Of a DNA stretch of 64,000 nt, positions 22,886 to 32,300 are shown piece by piece (the stretch's first letter is position 1; every line of letters starts with the position of its first letter). The stretch lies in contig NZ_CP107947.1 of NCBI RefSeq assembly GCF_036059255.1, forward strand, positions 7,806,276 through 7,870,275, in the 5' to 3' direction. The position numbers were made by a program, and so were the translations under genes. The stretch is from Micromonospora sp. NBC_00389 (GTDB taxonomy: Bacteria; Actinomycetota; Actinomycetes; Mycobacteriales; Micromonosporaceae). Below the pieces are notes generated by a model. It saw only the letters and a program-made list of their open reading frames with translations. It was not told the origin of the DNA and did no database searches.

Positions 22886-23349
22886 CGGGTGACTCCCTCC
22901 GGGTGGGGCTTGAGCGCGTCGGGGATCCGCTGCACGCTGTCGTTGGTCTGCTTGAGGCCGCGTACGTGTTGGGCGTTCTTCTTGGCCATGGAGTAGAGAA
23001 CCGCAGCGATCGCCGCCCAGATTACGGCCACGATCAGCCCGGCCCAGCCGGCGTCCATGACGTTGGACAGCCCGGCCCAGAGGGCCAGCGAAAGGAAGAG
23101 CGCCACCATGTAGCCGCCGAAGCCGGCCCCGCCGAAGAGCCCGGCAGCCTTGCCGGCCTTCTTGCCCTCCTGGCGGATCTCGGCCTTGGCCAGCTCGACC
23201 TCCTGGCGCATCAGCGTCGAGAGGTCACCGGTGACCTGACGCATCAGCTCACCGATCGAGCTGCCCTTCACCTCCGCCGCGGTGTGCGGGGCACCCGCGT
23301 CGGGGTGGTAACCGGAGTCCAGTCCGGACCCCTGCGTCGGCATGCTCAT
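22882..23349 (-). CDS. Phage-holin-like membrane protein (Phage_holin_3_6)
   Basis: 155 residues. SSIGELMRQVTGDLSTLMRQEVELAKAEIRQEG is the cytoplasmic signature helix of the family. Two membrane segments follow (GFGGYMVALFLSLALWAGL and GWAGLIVAVIWAAIAAVLY). Despite the name, these are chromosomal proteins conserved across actinomycetes, not lysis proteins; a membrane-stability role is suspected. It is the middle gene of a three-gene operon and overlaps the DUF3618 start by four bases. Confidence 0.85.
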   Translation of the reverse strand: MSMPTQGSGLDSGYHPDAGAPHTAAEVKGSSIGELMRQVTGDLSTLMRQEVELAKAEIRQEGKKAGKAAGLFGGAGFGGYMVALFLSLALWAGLSNVMDAGWAGLIVAVIWAAIAAVLYSMAKKNAQHVRGLKQTNDSVQRIPDALKPHPEGVTR

Positions 23350-23380
23350 GCCGTCGCCTCCCTTCGGATGACTCGGTGGC

Positions 23381-24436
23381 TCACGGGCGGGTGGTGCCGC
23401 TGGACGGCACGCCGGGCAGCGGATCGGTCTGGGTCACCGGCGGCAGCGGCTGGCCGGTGCCGGTCTGCTCCGGGTAGTCGCCCCGGCGCGGGTCTGCGTA
23501 GCCACCGGGCGTCGGGTCGGCGTAGCCACCAGGCGTCGGGTCGGCGTAGCCACCAGGCGTCGGGTCGGCGTAGCCACCAGGCGTCGGGTCGGCGTAGCCA
23601 CCAGGCGTCGGGTCGGCGTAGCCACCAGGCGTCGGGTCGGCGTAGCCACCAGGCGTCGGGTCGGCGTAGCCACCAGGCGTCGGCTCGGCGTACGTGCCGG
23701 GGGTCGGGTCGGCGTAGGTGCCGGGGGTCGGGTCGGCGTAGGTGCCGGGGGTCGGGTCGGCGTAGGTGCCGGGGGTCGGGTCGGCGTAGGTGCCGGGGGT
23801 CGGGTCGGCGTAGCCGCCCGACGGGACGGCGTCCGGCACCGCGCGGGGCGCCGGCGTCGGGATCACGGCAGTCTGCTCCGGGTCGTACGCCCCAGCGCCC
23901 CGGTAGGTCGAGGAGCCGTTGCCAGAGTCGTCGCCAGCGGCGGAGATGCTGCGGGTCAGCCGGCCGGCCAGCACGCCGAGAACCGCCGCGCCGACCAGGA
24001 AGGTGCCCGGGTTACGCCGCGCGTAGTCGCGTACCTCGGTGAGCAGGTCGCCGGGCTCGCGCTCCTCGAGCCAGCCGGCCGCGCCGTGCACCCGGTCGGC
24101 AGCCTGACGGGCCAGCTCGCTCACCGGGCCGGCCTGGCCACCCTGCTCGGCCATCGAGCGCATCTCGTCGGCCAGCGAACGCAGCCCACCGGCGGCCCGG
24201 CGCTGCTGCTCACCGGTCTGGCTGGCGAGCTGCGTGCGGGCCTCGCCGTACAGGTTGCGGGCCTGCCGGGCAGCCTCACGACCGACCTCGGTGCCCTGCT
24301 CCTTGGCGGTCTGGGCGACCGCACCGCCGGCCTGCGCGGCCTCGGAACCGACCTGGCGCGCCTGGTCGCGGACGCCACCGCCGTTGGTCGACTCCTGCCC
24401 GTACGTGGAAGACGTAGGTGAAAGATCGTAAGTCAT
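23381..24436 (-). CDS. Repeat-rich membrane-associated protein of the DUF3618/holin operon
   Basis: 351 residues from the ATG at 24436 (GGAAGGGAAATC ribosome binding site). Residues 20-130 are helical and rich in Ala, Gln, Arg and Glu (ARQVGSEAAQAGGAVAQTAK...). A membrane segment follows (TFLVGAAVLGVLAGRLTRSI). The C-terminal third contains 13 octapeptide units: five YADPTPGT, then one YAEPTPGG and seven YADPTPGG. The N-terminal architecture resembles small conserved envelope proteins; the repeat tail is probably a flexible extension. It is the first gene of the operon, with a stress-type promoter candidate upstream. Confidence 0.75.
   Translation of the reverse strand: MTYDLSPTSSTYGQESTNGGGVRDQARQVGSEAAQAGGAVAQTAKEQGTEVGREAARQARNLYGEARTQLASQTGEQQRRAAGGLRSLADEMRSMAEQGGQAGPVSELARQAADRVHGAAGWLEEREPGDLLTEVRDYARRNPGTFLVGAAVLGVLAGRLTRSISAAGDDSGNGSSTYRGAGAYDPEQTAVIPTPAPRAVPDAVPSGGYADPTPGTYADPTPGTYADPTPGTYADPTPGTYADPTPGTYAEPTPGGYADPTPGGYADPTPGGYADPTPGGYADPTPGGYADPTPGGYADPTPGGYADPTPGGYADPRRGDYPEQTGTGQPLPPVTQTDPLPGVPSSGTTRP
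23502..23811. repeat. 24-bp coding tandem repeats, 13 units in two families
   Basis: Eight near-identical 24-bp units encoding YA(D/E)PTPGG lie next to five encoding YADPTPGT. Units within each family are almost identical at the DNA level, so copy number probably changes by slippage or recombination without shifting the frame. Confidence 0.9.
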
Positions 24437-24515
24437 GATTTCCCTTCCGCTCGGATAGTCGTCGCGGTTGTGCTGGGGGGATGCGGCTGCGTTACCGCGG
24501 CCGCCGACCATTCAC

Positions 24516-24540
24516 CTACCCTGCGTTTTGGCTTCCATAC
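24516..24540 (-). promoter_or_regulatory. SigB/SigF-type promoter candidate for the DUF3618 operon
   Basis: On the minus strand GTAT (24540-24537) is followed after 15 bases by GGGTAG (24521-24516). This resembles the actinobacterial stress consensus GnnT-N14-16-GGGTA. It lies about 80 bases upstream of the first gene's ATG at 24436. Confidence 0.4.
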
Positions 24541-24667
24541 CTCTTCGTGCATTTCTCTGCGCGGCCTGCCGGATCGACTTCAAAATGGAGGATCGTCGGG
24601 CTGCGTCACGTCGCCGCTGCGGACAGTGAGGTTCGCGAGGGCTGGCAGATCCACGAAGGGGGCAGCG

Positions 24668-25159
24668 ATGGCACGAGACGCGCGAGGTGGCCGGCCGGCC
24701 GGCCCACGGCCCCGGGTCCAGCTGGCCGCGTTGATCGTGGCCGGGGTCTTCCTGCTGATCGGCGTCCTCGGCTTCATTCCCGGCATCACCACCGACTACG
24801 GCGAGCTGAGGTTCGCCGGGCACCACTCGGACGCCCGGCTGGTCGGGCTGTTCCAGGTGTCGATCCTGCACAACGCGGTGCATCTGCTGTTCGGGCTGGC
24901 CGGCCTGGTGATGGCCCGGAGCCTCGCCGGAGCCCGGCTCTTCCTGGCCGGCGGCGGTGCGATCTACCTCGCCCTCTGGCTGTACGGGCTGGCGATCGAG
25001 GCCATCGACGAGGAAGGCGGGGCGAACATCCTGCCGGTCAACAACGCCGACAACTGGCTGCACCTCGCCCTCGGCTTCGGCATGCTCGCGCTCGGGCTGC
25101 TGCTCTCCAACCGGGCCGGCGCCGGCGGGCGGCTGGACACTCCCGCCGACCGGCACTGA
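24668..25159 (+). CDS. DUF4383 membrane protein
   Basis: 163 residues, ATG at 24668 after AAGGGGGC. Four membrane helices: QLAALIVAGVFLLIGVLGFI, VHLLFGLAGLVMARSL, LFLAGGGAIYLALWLYGLA and HLALGFGMLALGLLL. DUF4383 proteins carry the pattern FxxSxLHNxVHLLFGxxGL and NxADNWLHLxLGxxM, both visible here (VSILHNAVHLLFGLAGL, NNADNWLHLALGFGM). Function unknown. It is divergent from the DUF3618 operon and followed by another small membrane protein; the group looks like an envelope-stress set. Confidence 0.85.
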   Translation: MARDARGGRPAGPRPRVQLAALIVAGVFLLIGVLGFIPGITTDYGELRFAGHHSDARLVGLFQVSILHNAVHLLFGLAGLVMARSLAGARLFLAGGGAIYLALWLYGLAIEAIDEEGGANILPVNNADNWLHLALGFGMLALGLLLSNRAGAGGRLDTPADRH

Positions 25160-25174
25160 CCTGCCGGTTCGTCG

Positions 25175-25201
25175 GTTTCGCGGTCGTACCGAGGTGGGTA
25201 T
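25175..25201 (+). promoter_or_regulatory. SigF/SigB-type promoter candidate
   Basis: GTTT (25175-25178) and GGGTAT (25196-25201) are 17 bases apart, a match to the SigF-type consensus GTTT-N15-17-GGGTAT known from mycobacteria. Transcription would begin about 20 bases before the DUF6766 gene at 25230. Confidence 0.5.
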
Positions 25202-25229
25202 CGGGAGCTGATCCGCGAAGGAGGACGAG

Positions 25230-25889
25230 ATGCCTCGTTGGCTGCGCGACAACGCGCTAGCCGTCGCCATGCTCGGCGCGTTCCTGGTCTTCCTGGTGTT
25301 GCAGAGCGTCTTCGGCTGGCAGACCCACAACGAGGAACTGACCGAGTTCGGCGCCGCGCCGCTGAGCTGGCCGGCGTACCTGACCACCGGGCACTTCGCC
25401 GAGGCGGTCTTCGAGAACTGGGAGTCGGAGTTCCTCCAGATGGGCGGGTACGTGCTGCTCACCGCGTACCTGGTGCAGCGGGGTTCCGCCGAGTCGAAGC
25501 CGGTGGACCAGACCGACCGGCCGGAGGACGACGAGCGCCGGGCCACCCCGCAGTCGCCCTGGCCGGTGCGCGCCGGTGGCCTGCCGCTGGTCGTCTACCG
25601 CAACAGCCTCTCCATCGCGCTGCTGCTGATCTTCGCCGGCTCGTTCGTCGGCCACCTGCTCGGCGGCACCGCCACGTACAACCAGGAGCAGGCGTTGCAG
25701 AGCGGCGCACCGCCGATCGGGGTGTGGGACTTCCTCGGCACCAGCGACTTCTGGTTCCAGTCCATGCAGAACTGGCAGAGCGAGTTCCTGGCGGTCGGCG
25801 CGCTGATCCTGCTGAGCATCGTCCTGCGCCAGCACGCCTCGCCGGAGTCGAAGCCGGTCACCGTGTCGCACGCCAGCACCGGCGCCTGA
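25230..25889 (+). CDS. DUF6766 family membrane protein
   Basis: 219 residues with four membrane helices in two similar halves. The first half has NALAVAMLGAFLVFLVLQSVFGW, then FENWESEFLQMGGYVLLTAYL. The second has LSIALLLIFAGSFVGHLLGG, then MQNWQSEFLAVGALILLSIVL. The shared NWxSEFLxxGxxxLLxxxL shows an internal duplication. The acidic linker between halves is cytoplasmic or extracytoplasmic. ATG at 25230 with GGAGGACGAG upstream. The family is widespread in actinomycetes and proteobacteria without known function. A stress-type promoter candidate lies just upstream. Confidence 0.8.
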   Translation: MPRWLRDNALAVAMLGAFLVFLVLQSVFGWQTHNEELTEFGAAPLSWPAYLTTGHFAEAVFENWESEFLQMGGYVLLTAYLVQRGSAESKPVDQTDRPEDDERRATPQSPWPVRAGGLPLVVYRNSLSIALLLIFAGSFVGHLLGGTATYNQEQALQSGAPPIGVWDFLGTSDFWFQSMQNWQSEFLAVGALILLSIVLRQHASPESKPVTVSHASTGA

Positions 25890-25922
25890 GCGCCGACAGC
25901 GCCGGGTGCGGCGGCGGGGTCG

Positions 25923-26371
25923 TCAGGCCGCGACCGGCAACCGCTTGGCGAAACAGACGCTGTACGGGTTGTCCACGTACTCGCCGTAGACCGGGATCCG
26001 GTCGTAGCCGCACGAGGTGTACAGCCCGATCGCGGCCGGTAGGTAGGTGCCCGTCTCCAGGCATACCACCGAGTGCCCCTGGCGGAACGCCAACTCCTCC
26101 AGCGCGGCGAGTAACTGGCGGGCGATGCCCCGACCCCGGTACGCCGGCCGGACGTACATCCGCTTGACCTCGCCGGTGGCGGTGTCGAGCGACTGGAGCC
26201 CACCGCAGGCGACCGCCCGGCCGTTCACCACCACCGCGAGGTAGCGGATGTCGTCGTGGGTGACGGTGACCTGCCCGTCCAACCCGCCGTCGCCACGCGC
26301 AGCTCACGCTGCTGTGCGATGACCAGGGCGGCGATCTCCGGATCGGTGGTGGGCCGGACTTCGATCAGCAT
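25923..26371 (-). pseudogene. GNAT acetyltransferase gene with a one-base frameshift
   Basis: The natural start is the ATG at 26371, encoding LIEVRPTTDPEIAALVIAQ and so on, with TAGCGT six bases upstream (leaderless). Near 26293 the frame breaks. The remaining protein continues in another frame as DGGLDGQVTVTHDDIRYL, then VKRMYVRPAYRGRGIARQLL (acetyl-CoA loop R-G-x-G-I-A) and LPAAIGLYTSCGYDRI, the GNAT core. One inserted base would give a complete gene of about 149 residues. A shorter frame from 26282 lacks the first 30 residues. It is a recent pseudogene or a sequence error. Confidence 0.65.
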
Positions 26372-26441
26372 CACCCAACGCTAGGCGGGGCGGATTTCGC
26401 GGAGGTTTCCGGCAATCAACCCGATCACGGAGCGCACCGGG

Positions 26442-27914
26442 CTATTCGGCGTCGTCCTCGTCGTCGAGGTCCTCGATGTCGTCGGACGCGTCGGCACCCA
26501 CCTCGTCGGCCGACCGCACCCGGCGGGCCTTGCGCGCGGCAAGCCGGTCCGCCGCCGACGCCCGGTTCGACTTCTCCTCCAGCCGGACGTCGGTGCCCCG
26601 GTTGCCGGGCACGTACTCCACGCCGGCGTAGAGCGTCGGCTGCCAGTCGAACTCGCGGGCGCCGATCCGGACCAGGTCACCAGGCTGCGCGCCGGCCTTG
26701 GCCAGCTTCTCCTCGACCCCGAGCCGGGCCAGCCGGTCGGCCAGGTAGCCGACCGCCTCGTCGTTGTCGAAGTTGGTCTGCTTGACCCACCGCTCCGGCC
26801 GGATGCCACGGACGGTGAACGAGCCGTCCGCCTCGGTCGTGATGGTGAAGCCGGCGTCGTCCACGGCCATCGGTCGGATCACGATCCGGGTGGGCTCGGC
26901 CGGTGGCGCGGCCTTGCGCTGCGCCTCGACCATCTCGGCCATCGCGTAGGTGAGCTCCTTGAGCCCTTCCCGGGTGGCCGCGGAGACCTCGAACACCCGG
27001 TAGCCGCGCTCTTCCAGGTCGGGGCGCACGATCTCGGCGAGGTCGCGGCCGTCCGGCACGTCGACCTTGTTCACGGCCACCAGCCGCGGTCGGTCGGCCA
27101 GCCCGCCGTACTCCTTCAGCTCGGCCTCGATGGTCTCGATGTCCGCGACCGGGTCACGGCCGGGCTCCAGCGTCGCCGAGTCGATGACGTGCACCAGCAC
27201 CGCGCAGCGCTCGATGTGCCGGAGGAACTCCAGGCCCAGCCCCTTGCCGGTGGCCGCGCCGGGGATCAGGCCCGGTACGTCGGCGACGGTGAAGGTGTGG
27301 TTGTCCATCCGGACCACGCCGAGGTTCGGCACGAGGGTGGTGAACGGGTAGTCGGCGATCTTCGGCTTGGCGGCGGAGATCACCGAGATCAGCGACGACT
27401 TGCCGGCCGACGGGAAGCCCACCAGGCCCACGTCGGCGACGCTCTTGAGCTCCAGCACCACGTCCAACTGGTCGCCGGGCTCGCCCAGCTCAGCGAAACC
27501 GGGAGCCTTGCGCTTCGCGTTGGCCAGCGAGGCGTTGCCCCGCCCGCCGCGCCCGCCGCGGGCCACCTCGAAGGTGGTGCCGGCACCGACCATGTCGGCC
27601 AGCACGGTGCCGTCGGAGGTCTGCACCACGGTGCCGTTGGGCACCTTGAGCACCAGGTCGTGGCCGTTGGCCCCGTCCCGGTTCGACCCCGCGCCGCCCT
27701 TGCCGTTGTCGGCCTTGACGTGTGGGCGGAAGTGGAAGTCGAGCAGCGTGGTCACCTGTGGGTCGACGACCAGGGACACGCTGCCGCCGTGCCCACCGTT
27801 GCCACCGTCCGGACCACCGAAGGGCTTGAACTTCTCGCGGTGGATCGAGGCACAACCGTGCCCGCCATCGCCGGCCTGCAGATGCAGAACGACCCGGTCA
27901 ACGAACGTCGCCAC
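26442..27914 (-). CDS. obg: GTPase Obg/CgtA
   Basis: A ribosome-associated GTPase of 490 residues, needed for 50S assembly and growth control. The Gly-rich Obg fold fills residues 1-158 ([22 protein letters not shown]). The G domain has Walker [10 protein letters not shown] near residue 168, DVPGLIPGA, and NKVD. The C-terminal OCT domain ([22 protein letters not shown]) is present, followed by an acidic tail ([13 protein letters not shown]). GTG start at 27914. It lies after rplU-rpmA but beyond a strong terminator. proB, which usually follows obg, is absent here. Confidence 0.96.
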   Translation of the reverse strand: MATFVDRVVLHLQAGDGGHGCASIHREKFKPFGGPDGGNGGHGGSVSLVVDPQVTTLLDFHFRPHVKADNGKGGAGSNRDGANGHDLVLKVPNGTVVQTSDGTVLADMVGAGTTFEVARGGRGGRGNASLANAKRKAPGFAELGEPGDQLDVVLELKSVADVGLVGFPSAGKSSLISVISAAKPKIADYPFTTLVPNLGVVRMDNHTFTVADVPGLIPGAATGKGLGLEFLRHIERCAVLVHVIDSATLEPGRDPVADIETIEAELKEYGGLADRPRLVAVNKVDVPDGRDLAEIVRPDLEERGYRVFEVSAATREGLKELTYAMAEMVEAQRKAAPPAEPTRIVIRPMAVDDAGFTITTEADGSFTVRGIRPERWVKQTNFDNDEAVGYLADRLARLGVEEKLAKAGAQPGDLVRIGAREFDWQPTLYAGVEYVPGNRGTDVRLEEKSNRASAADRLAARKARRVRSADEVGADASDDIEDLDDEDDAE

Positions 27915-27960
27915 GGCGTCAATCCTTCCAGCGAGGTCGGACCCCGCACTGCGAAAAAGC

Positions 27961-27997
27961 TAAGCGGGCCGGGACCCGGAGGTCCGCGGCCCGCTTA
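27961..27997 (-). terminator. Intrinsic terminator of the rplU-rpmA operon
   Basis: On the minus strand TAAGCGGGCC (27997-27988) pairs with GGCCCGCTTA (27970-27961), with further pairing inside (GGACC/GGTCC). The hairpin is followed by GCTTTTTC, a rare T-run for this genome. It partly isolates obg from the ribosomal protein genes. Confidence 0.85.
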
Positions 27998-28006
27998 ACC
28001 GGAAAA

Positions 28007-28261
28007 CTACTGCTGCGGAACGATGCTGACGGTCTTGCGACCGCGCTTGGTGCCGAACAGGACCGAGCCGGCGGACAGCGCGAACAGCGTGTCGTCGCCG
28101 CCACGGCCGACCAGGTCACCGGGGTGGAACTTGGTGCCACGCTGCCGGATGAGGATCTCACCGGCGCTGACAACCTGACCACCGAAGCGCTTCACGCCGA
28201 GTCGCTGGGCCGCAGAATCACGACCGTTACGCGAGCTGGACGCACCCTTTTTGTGAGCCAT
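28007..28261 (-). CDS. rpmA: 50S ribosomal protein L27
   Basis: 84 residues, standard length, beginning [16 protein letters not shown], with [21 protein letters not shown] and [18 protein letters not shown]. The L27 N-terminus reaches the peptidyl-transferase centre. It starts at ATG 28261, 12 bases after rplU, and shares its transcript. There is no N-terminal cleavage extension of the kind seen in Firmicutes. Confidence 0.97.
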   Translation of the reverse strand: MAHKKGASSSRNGRDSAAQRLGVKRFGGQVVSAGEILIRQRGTKFHPGDLVGRGGDDTLFALSAGSVLFGTKRGRKTVSIVPQQ

Positions 28262-28272
28262 TGGAGGACGAC

Positions 28273-28587
28273 CTACTTCCCGCTGGAGATGCCGGTCACC
28301 TTGACCTGGGTCAGCGGCTGACGGTGACCCTGGCGCTTGTGGTAGCCAGTCTTGTTCTTGAACTTGTGGATCTTGATCTTCGGGCCCTTGGTGTGCGCGG
28401 CAATCTCGCCGGACACCGCGACCTCGGCAAGCTTCGTCGCGTCGGTCACCAGGTCGTCACCGTCGACGAGGAGCACCGCGGTGAGCTTCACCGCGTCACC
28501 GGGGGCACCGGTGAGCTTCTCGACCTCGATCACGTCGCCCTCGGCGACCTTGTACTGCTTGCCGCCGGTCTTGACGATCGCGTACAT
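28273..28587 (-). CDS. rplU: 50S ribosomal protein L21
   Basis: 104 residues: [30 protein letters not shown], and the C-terminal [20 protein letters not shown]21 binds 23S rRNA beside L20. The ATG at 28587 has GCCTCCG upstream on the coding strand, a weak site, and the frame upstream is not L21-like. First gene of the rplU-rpmA operon, with promoter at 28710-28739. Confidence 0.96.
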   Translation of the reverse strand: MYAIVKTGGKQYKVAEGDVIEVEKLTGAPGDAVKLTAVLLVDGDDLVTDATKLAEVAVSGEIAAHTKGPKIKIHKFKNKTGYHKRQGHRQPLTQVKVTGISSGK

Positions 28588-28709
28588 CGGAGGCGGACTC
28601 CCTGTCGTTGAGGCTGCTGGCGGGTCGTCCCCGCGGCGGCTCGCCGGGTAGCAGTGCACGGCGGCGCGGGCACACGGGAACTCGGCACACCAAAAGTGCG
28701 CCGCAGGCA

Positions 28710-28739
28710 AGAGTACGCCATTGCCGGCCTCGACCCCAA
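28710..28739 (-). promoter_or_regulatory. Promoter of rplU-rpmA
   Basis: On the minus strand TTGGGG (28739-28734) and TACTCT (28715-28710) are 18 bases apart. Transcription would start near 28703 and give a leader of about 115 bases, whose 5' end can fold into a hairpin (GGCGCAC with GTGTGCC). The 28588-28755 gap holds no gene. Confidence 0.6.
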
Positions 28740-28755
28740 ACCGGCCCGCCCCCGG

Positions 28756-29268
28756 TCAGCGGGCGCAGAGCTGATCAAGGCGTTGCTGGAGCCGGTCGAG
28801 CTCGGTCTCGTCGATCGACTCGACGTCGGTGCCGAGCGCGGCGACCTCGGTGCCGATGTCGGTCAGGAGCGTCTTGAGCTGCGGATCGGTGGCCTGGGCC
28901 GACTGCTCCCGCAGCACGGTCCGCCAACCGGTCAGCGCCGCCTCAGCCCGCCTGCGGGCCGCCTCGGCCGTGGCGCTGTCCCCGGCACCCACCGCAGCGA
29001 TCATCTGGCCTAGCTCCGCCACGTACGTCTGGACGGCCGTGCTGCCCGCCTGCTGCGCGGCGGCGCAGACCTGCGTGGCGTTGCCGCCTGCCGCACCACC
29101 CGTACCGGTCGACCCCGCTGGCGTGCCGGTCGACCCGGCGGAGGCGCCCCCGTACCCGGCGGCCGGGCTGGATCCCCCGGTCGTCTCGCCAGCGGGCCGG
29201 TCAGTGGAGCAGCCGGCTCCGGCGGAGAGCGCGGTGACCAGCACGGTGACGGCGAGCAGACGACGCAT
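28756..29268 (-). CDS. Secreted lipoprotein, hypothetical
   Basis: 170 residues from the ATG at 29268 (AGGAG eight bases upstream). The signal is a classical lipoprotein type: MRRLLAVTVLVTALSAGAGC, with lipobox SAGAGC, so Cys20 would be acylated and the protein anchored outside the membrane. A Gly/Ser/Thr-rich spacer is followed by a helical domain (VCAAAQQAGSTAVQTYVAELGQ... to DRLQQRLDQLCAR) with a Cys at each end that could form a disulfide. No family recognised. It sits between rne and rplU. Confidence 0.7.
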   Translation of the reverse strand: MRRLLAVTVLVTALSAGAGCSTDRPAGETTGGSSPAAGYGGASAGSTGTPAGSTGTGGAAGGNATQVCAAAQQAGSTAVQTYVAELGQMIAAVGAGDSATAEAARRRAEAALTGWRTVLREQSAQATDPQLKTLLTDIGTEVAALGTDVESIDETELDRLQQRLDQLCAR

Positions 29269-29385
29269 CTTCTTCTCCTGACCGGGGGTGGCCGATCCTG
29301 GACCGGGTTGGCCGGACCGGCGAGGTCCCTCCCCCGTCACATTGCCGGGAAAGGGACCTCGTCAAACACCGGGCCGGTCAGGCGG

Positions 29386-32300
29386 TCAGGGGCGGGTCCG
29401 CCGGCGGGCGCCACCCCGGCGGGAGCGGCGACGGCCGGTGCCGCCCTCGGTGCCCTCCTCGTCGGCGTCGCCGTCGGCGAGCGCGTCCGGGTCGTCCGCG
29501 GCGGCCAGCCGGGCCGACTCGCCCTGCTGGGCGTCGGAGACAGCCGGCGCTGCGGCGGTGTCCGCCTCGTAGCGGGACAGGTCGTAGCCCATGGTGTCGA
29601 CGTAGTCGGCGTCCGGTTCGGCGCTGGTGTCGGTCTCGACGACCTCGACCGCCGCCCGCTCGGCCGGGGCGTTCTTGCGCGCCCGGCGGCGGGAGGACGC
29701 GGTGCCCTGCTCGGCGGCCGGGGCGGCGGCGACCGCCGAGGCGACCGCCTTGACCTTCTCCCCCGCTGCGGCGGGGCGCGGCTTCTCCGGCACCGGCTCG
29801 GTGTGGATGATGACGCCGCGACCCTTGCAGCACTCGCAGGTCTCGCTGAACGCCTCCAGCAGGCCCGCGCCGATCCGCTTACGGGTCATCTGCACCAGGC
29901 CGAGCGAGGTGATCTCGGTGACCTGGTGCTTGGTGCGGTCCCGGCCCAGGCACTCGGTGAGCCGGCGCAGCACCAGCTCGCGGTTCGACTCCAGCACCAT
30001 GTCGATGAAGTCGATCACCACGATGCCGCCGATGTCGCGCAGCCGGAGCTGGCGGACGATCTCCTCCGCCGCTTCCAGGTTGTTACGGGTGACCGTCTCC
30101 TCCAGGTTGCCCCCGGAGCCGGTGTACTTGCCGGTGTTGACGTCGACGACCGTCATGGCCTCGGTACGGTCGATCACCAGCGAGCCGCCGGAGGGCAGGA
30201 AGACCTTCCGGTCCAGACCCTTGATGATCTGCTCGTCGATCCGGTACTCGGCGAAGATGTCGCTCGTGCCGACGTGCCGGCGCACCCGGTCCACCAGGTC
30301 CGGGGAGACGTGCGACAGGTACGACTCGACCATGCCGTACGACTGCTCGCCCTCGATCACCAGCTCGCGGAAGTCCTCGTTGAACAGGTCCCGGACCACC
30401 CGGATGACCAGGTCGGGCTCCTCGTAGAGCAGCACCGGAGCGCCGCCCTCGGTGGCCTTGGCCTGGATGTCCTCCCACTGCGCCTGAAGCCGCTTGACGT
30501 CGCGGGCCAGCTCGTCCTCGCTGGCGCCCTCGGCGGCCGTCCGGACGATCACGCCCGCGCCGTCCGGAACCAGCTTCTTGAGCACGTCGCGCAGCCGCTT
30601 GCGCTCGTTGTCCGGCAGCTTCCGGCTGATCCCGGAGGCGTTGCCGTTGGGCACGTAGACCAGGTGCCGGCCGGAGAGCGCGATGTGGCTGGTCAGCCGG
30701 GCGCCCTTGTGCCCGATCGGGTCCTTGGTGACCTGGACGAGCACCGAGTCGCCGGACCGCAGCGCCTGTTCGATGGAGCGGGCCCGCCCCTCCAGGCCGG
30801 AGGTGTCCCAGTTGACCTCACCGGCGTACAGCACCGCGTTGCGGCCCCGGCCGACGTCGACGAACGCCGCCTCCATGCTCGGCAGCACGTTCTGCACCTT
30901 GCCCAGGTACACGTTGCCGGCCATCGTGCCGGACGAGTTGCGGGTGACGTAGTGCTCGACCAGCACGCCGTCCTCCAGGACGGCGATCTGGGTGCGGTCA
31001 CCGCGCTGGCGGACCGCCATCACCCGGTCGACCGCCTCCCGGCGGGCCAGGAACTCCGACTCGCTGAGGATCGGCGGCCGGGTACGCCGCTGCTCCCGGC
31101 CGTCCCGGCGGCGCTGGCGCTTGGCCTCCAGCCGGGTCGAGCCGGACACGCCCTGCACCTCGTCGACGGTCCGGCGCGGCTCGCGGATCTTGACCACGGT
31201 CGGTACGCCGTCGTCGGCGGCCCCCTCCGTGTCACCGGCGCCCCGACGACGACGCCGCCGGCGACGACGGGTCATCCCGTCCCCGCCCTCGGCCTCCTCG
31301 TCCTCCTCGCCCTCGGCCTCGGCCTCGGCGGTCTCTTCCTCCTCGGCCTGCGCCGCCTCCTCGGACTCCTCGTCCTCGGCGTCGTCGGCACCGCCCTTGC
31401 CCCGGCCCCGGCCGCGGCGACCACGCCGGCGGCGGCGGCGCGCGGCGGCGCTGTCCTCGTCGTCCTCATCCGCCTCGGCGGCCTCGTCGGCCTCCTCGGT
31501 CGGCTCCTCCTCGGCCTCGATCGCCTCGACCGGCTCGGCCTCGCGGCGACCCCGCCGCCGGCGGCGGGACGGCTCGGCGGCCTCCTCCACGGCGGGCTCC
31601 TCGGCGACCGGAGCGGGCTCCGCCGGCCGGGTCACCGGCACGGCGTCCGGCTGCGGCGCCATGAACAGCACGGTGGGCGCGGAGAGCGCCGCGCGCCGAC
31701 GGCGGGTCCGCGGCTGCTCCGGCTCGTTGACCTCGACCGGCTCGATCGGCTCATTCGCCACACCGGCCACGGCCACGCCCGGCGGCACCTCGCCGGAACG
31801 CTCCTGCGCCCCACTGGTCCGGGCCGGCTCGGCGGTGGTCTCGCTCGGGGCGGTCTCCGCCTCGCGCAGGTCGGACTCCGCCGGCGTCTCGGCCTCCGGC
31901 TGCTCCAGCGCAGCGGGCTCCTCGACGGCGGCCGGCTCCTGGACAGCGGCCGGCTCCTGGACAGCGGCCGGCGTGGTCTTCTTCCGCCGCGTGCGGGTCA
32001 CCTTGACCGGCGGGACCACCTCGGCGGTGGCCTCCTCGGCGGTGGCCGCGACCAGCGGCTCGTCGGCGGTCGTCTCGACGGGGGCGGCCTTGCGGCGGCG
32101 CCGGGGGGTCTTCGGGGCGACGTCCAGATCGCCGGAGACCGGCGCGAACACCTCCGCCTGCGGCGACTCGTCGCTGCCGGCCCCGGCGGTGGAAGCCTCG
32201 ACCGGAATCTCGGTCTGCTCCGGCTGGTTGAGCGGGGCGGCCCGGCGGCGGGTCGCCCGGGTACGCCGCACCGGGGCGGCGGGGGGCTCGGCGCTCTCCG

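Noticed and set aside
23502..23811. CRISPR-like array
   Set aside because: The repeats are 24 bp with no spacers and continue the coding frame of an octapeptide repeat.
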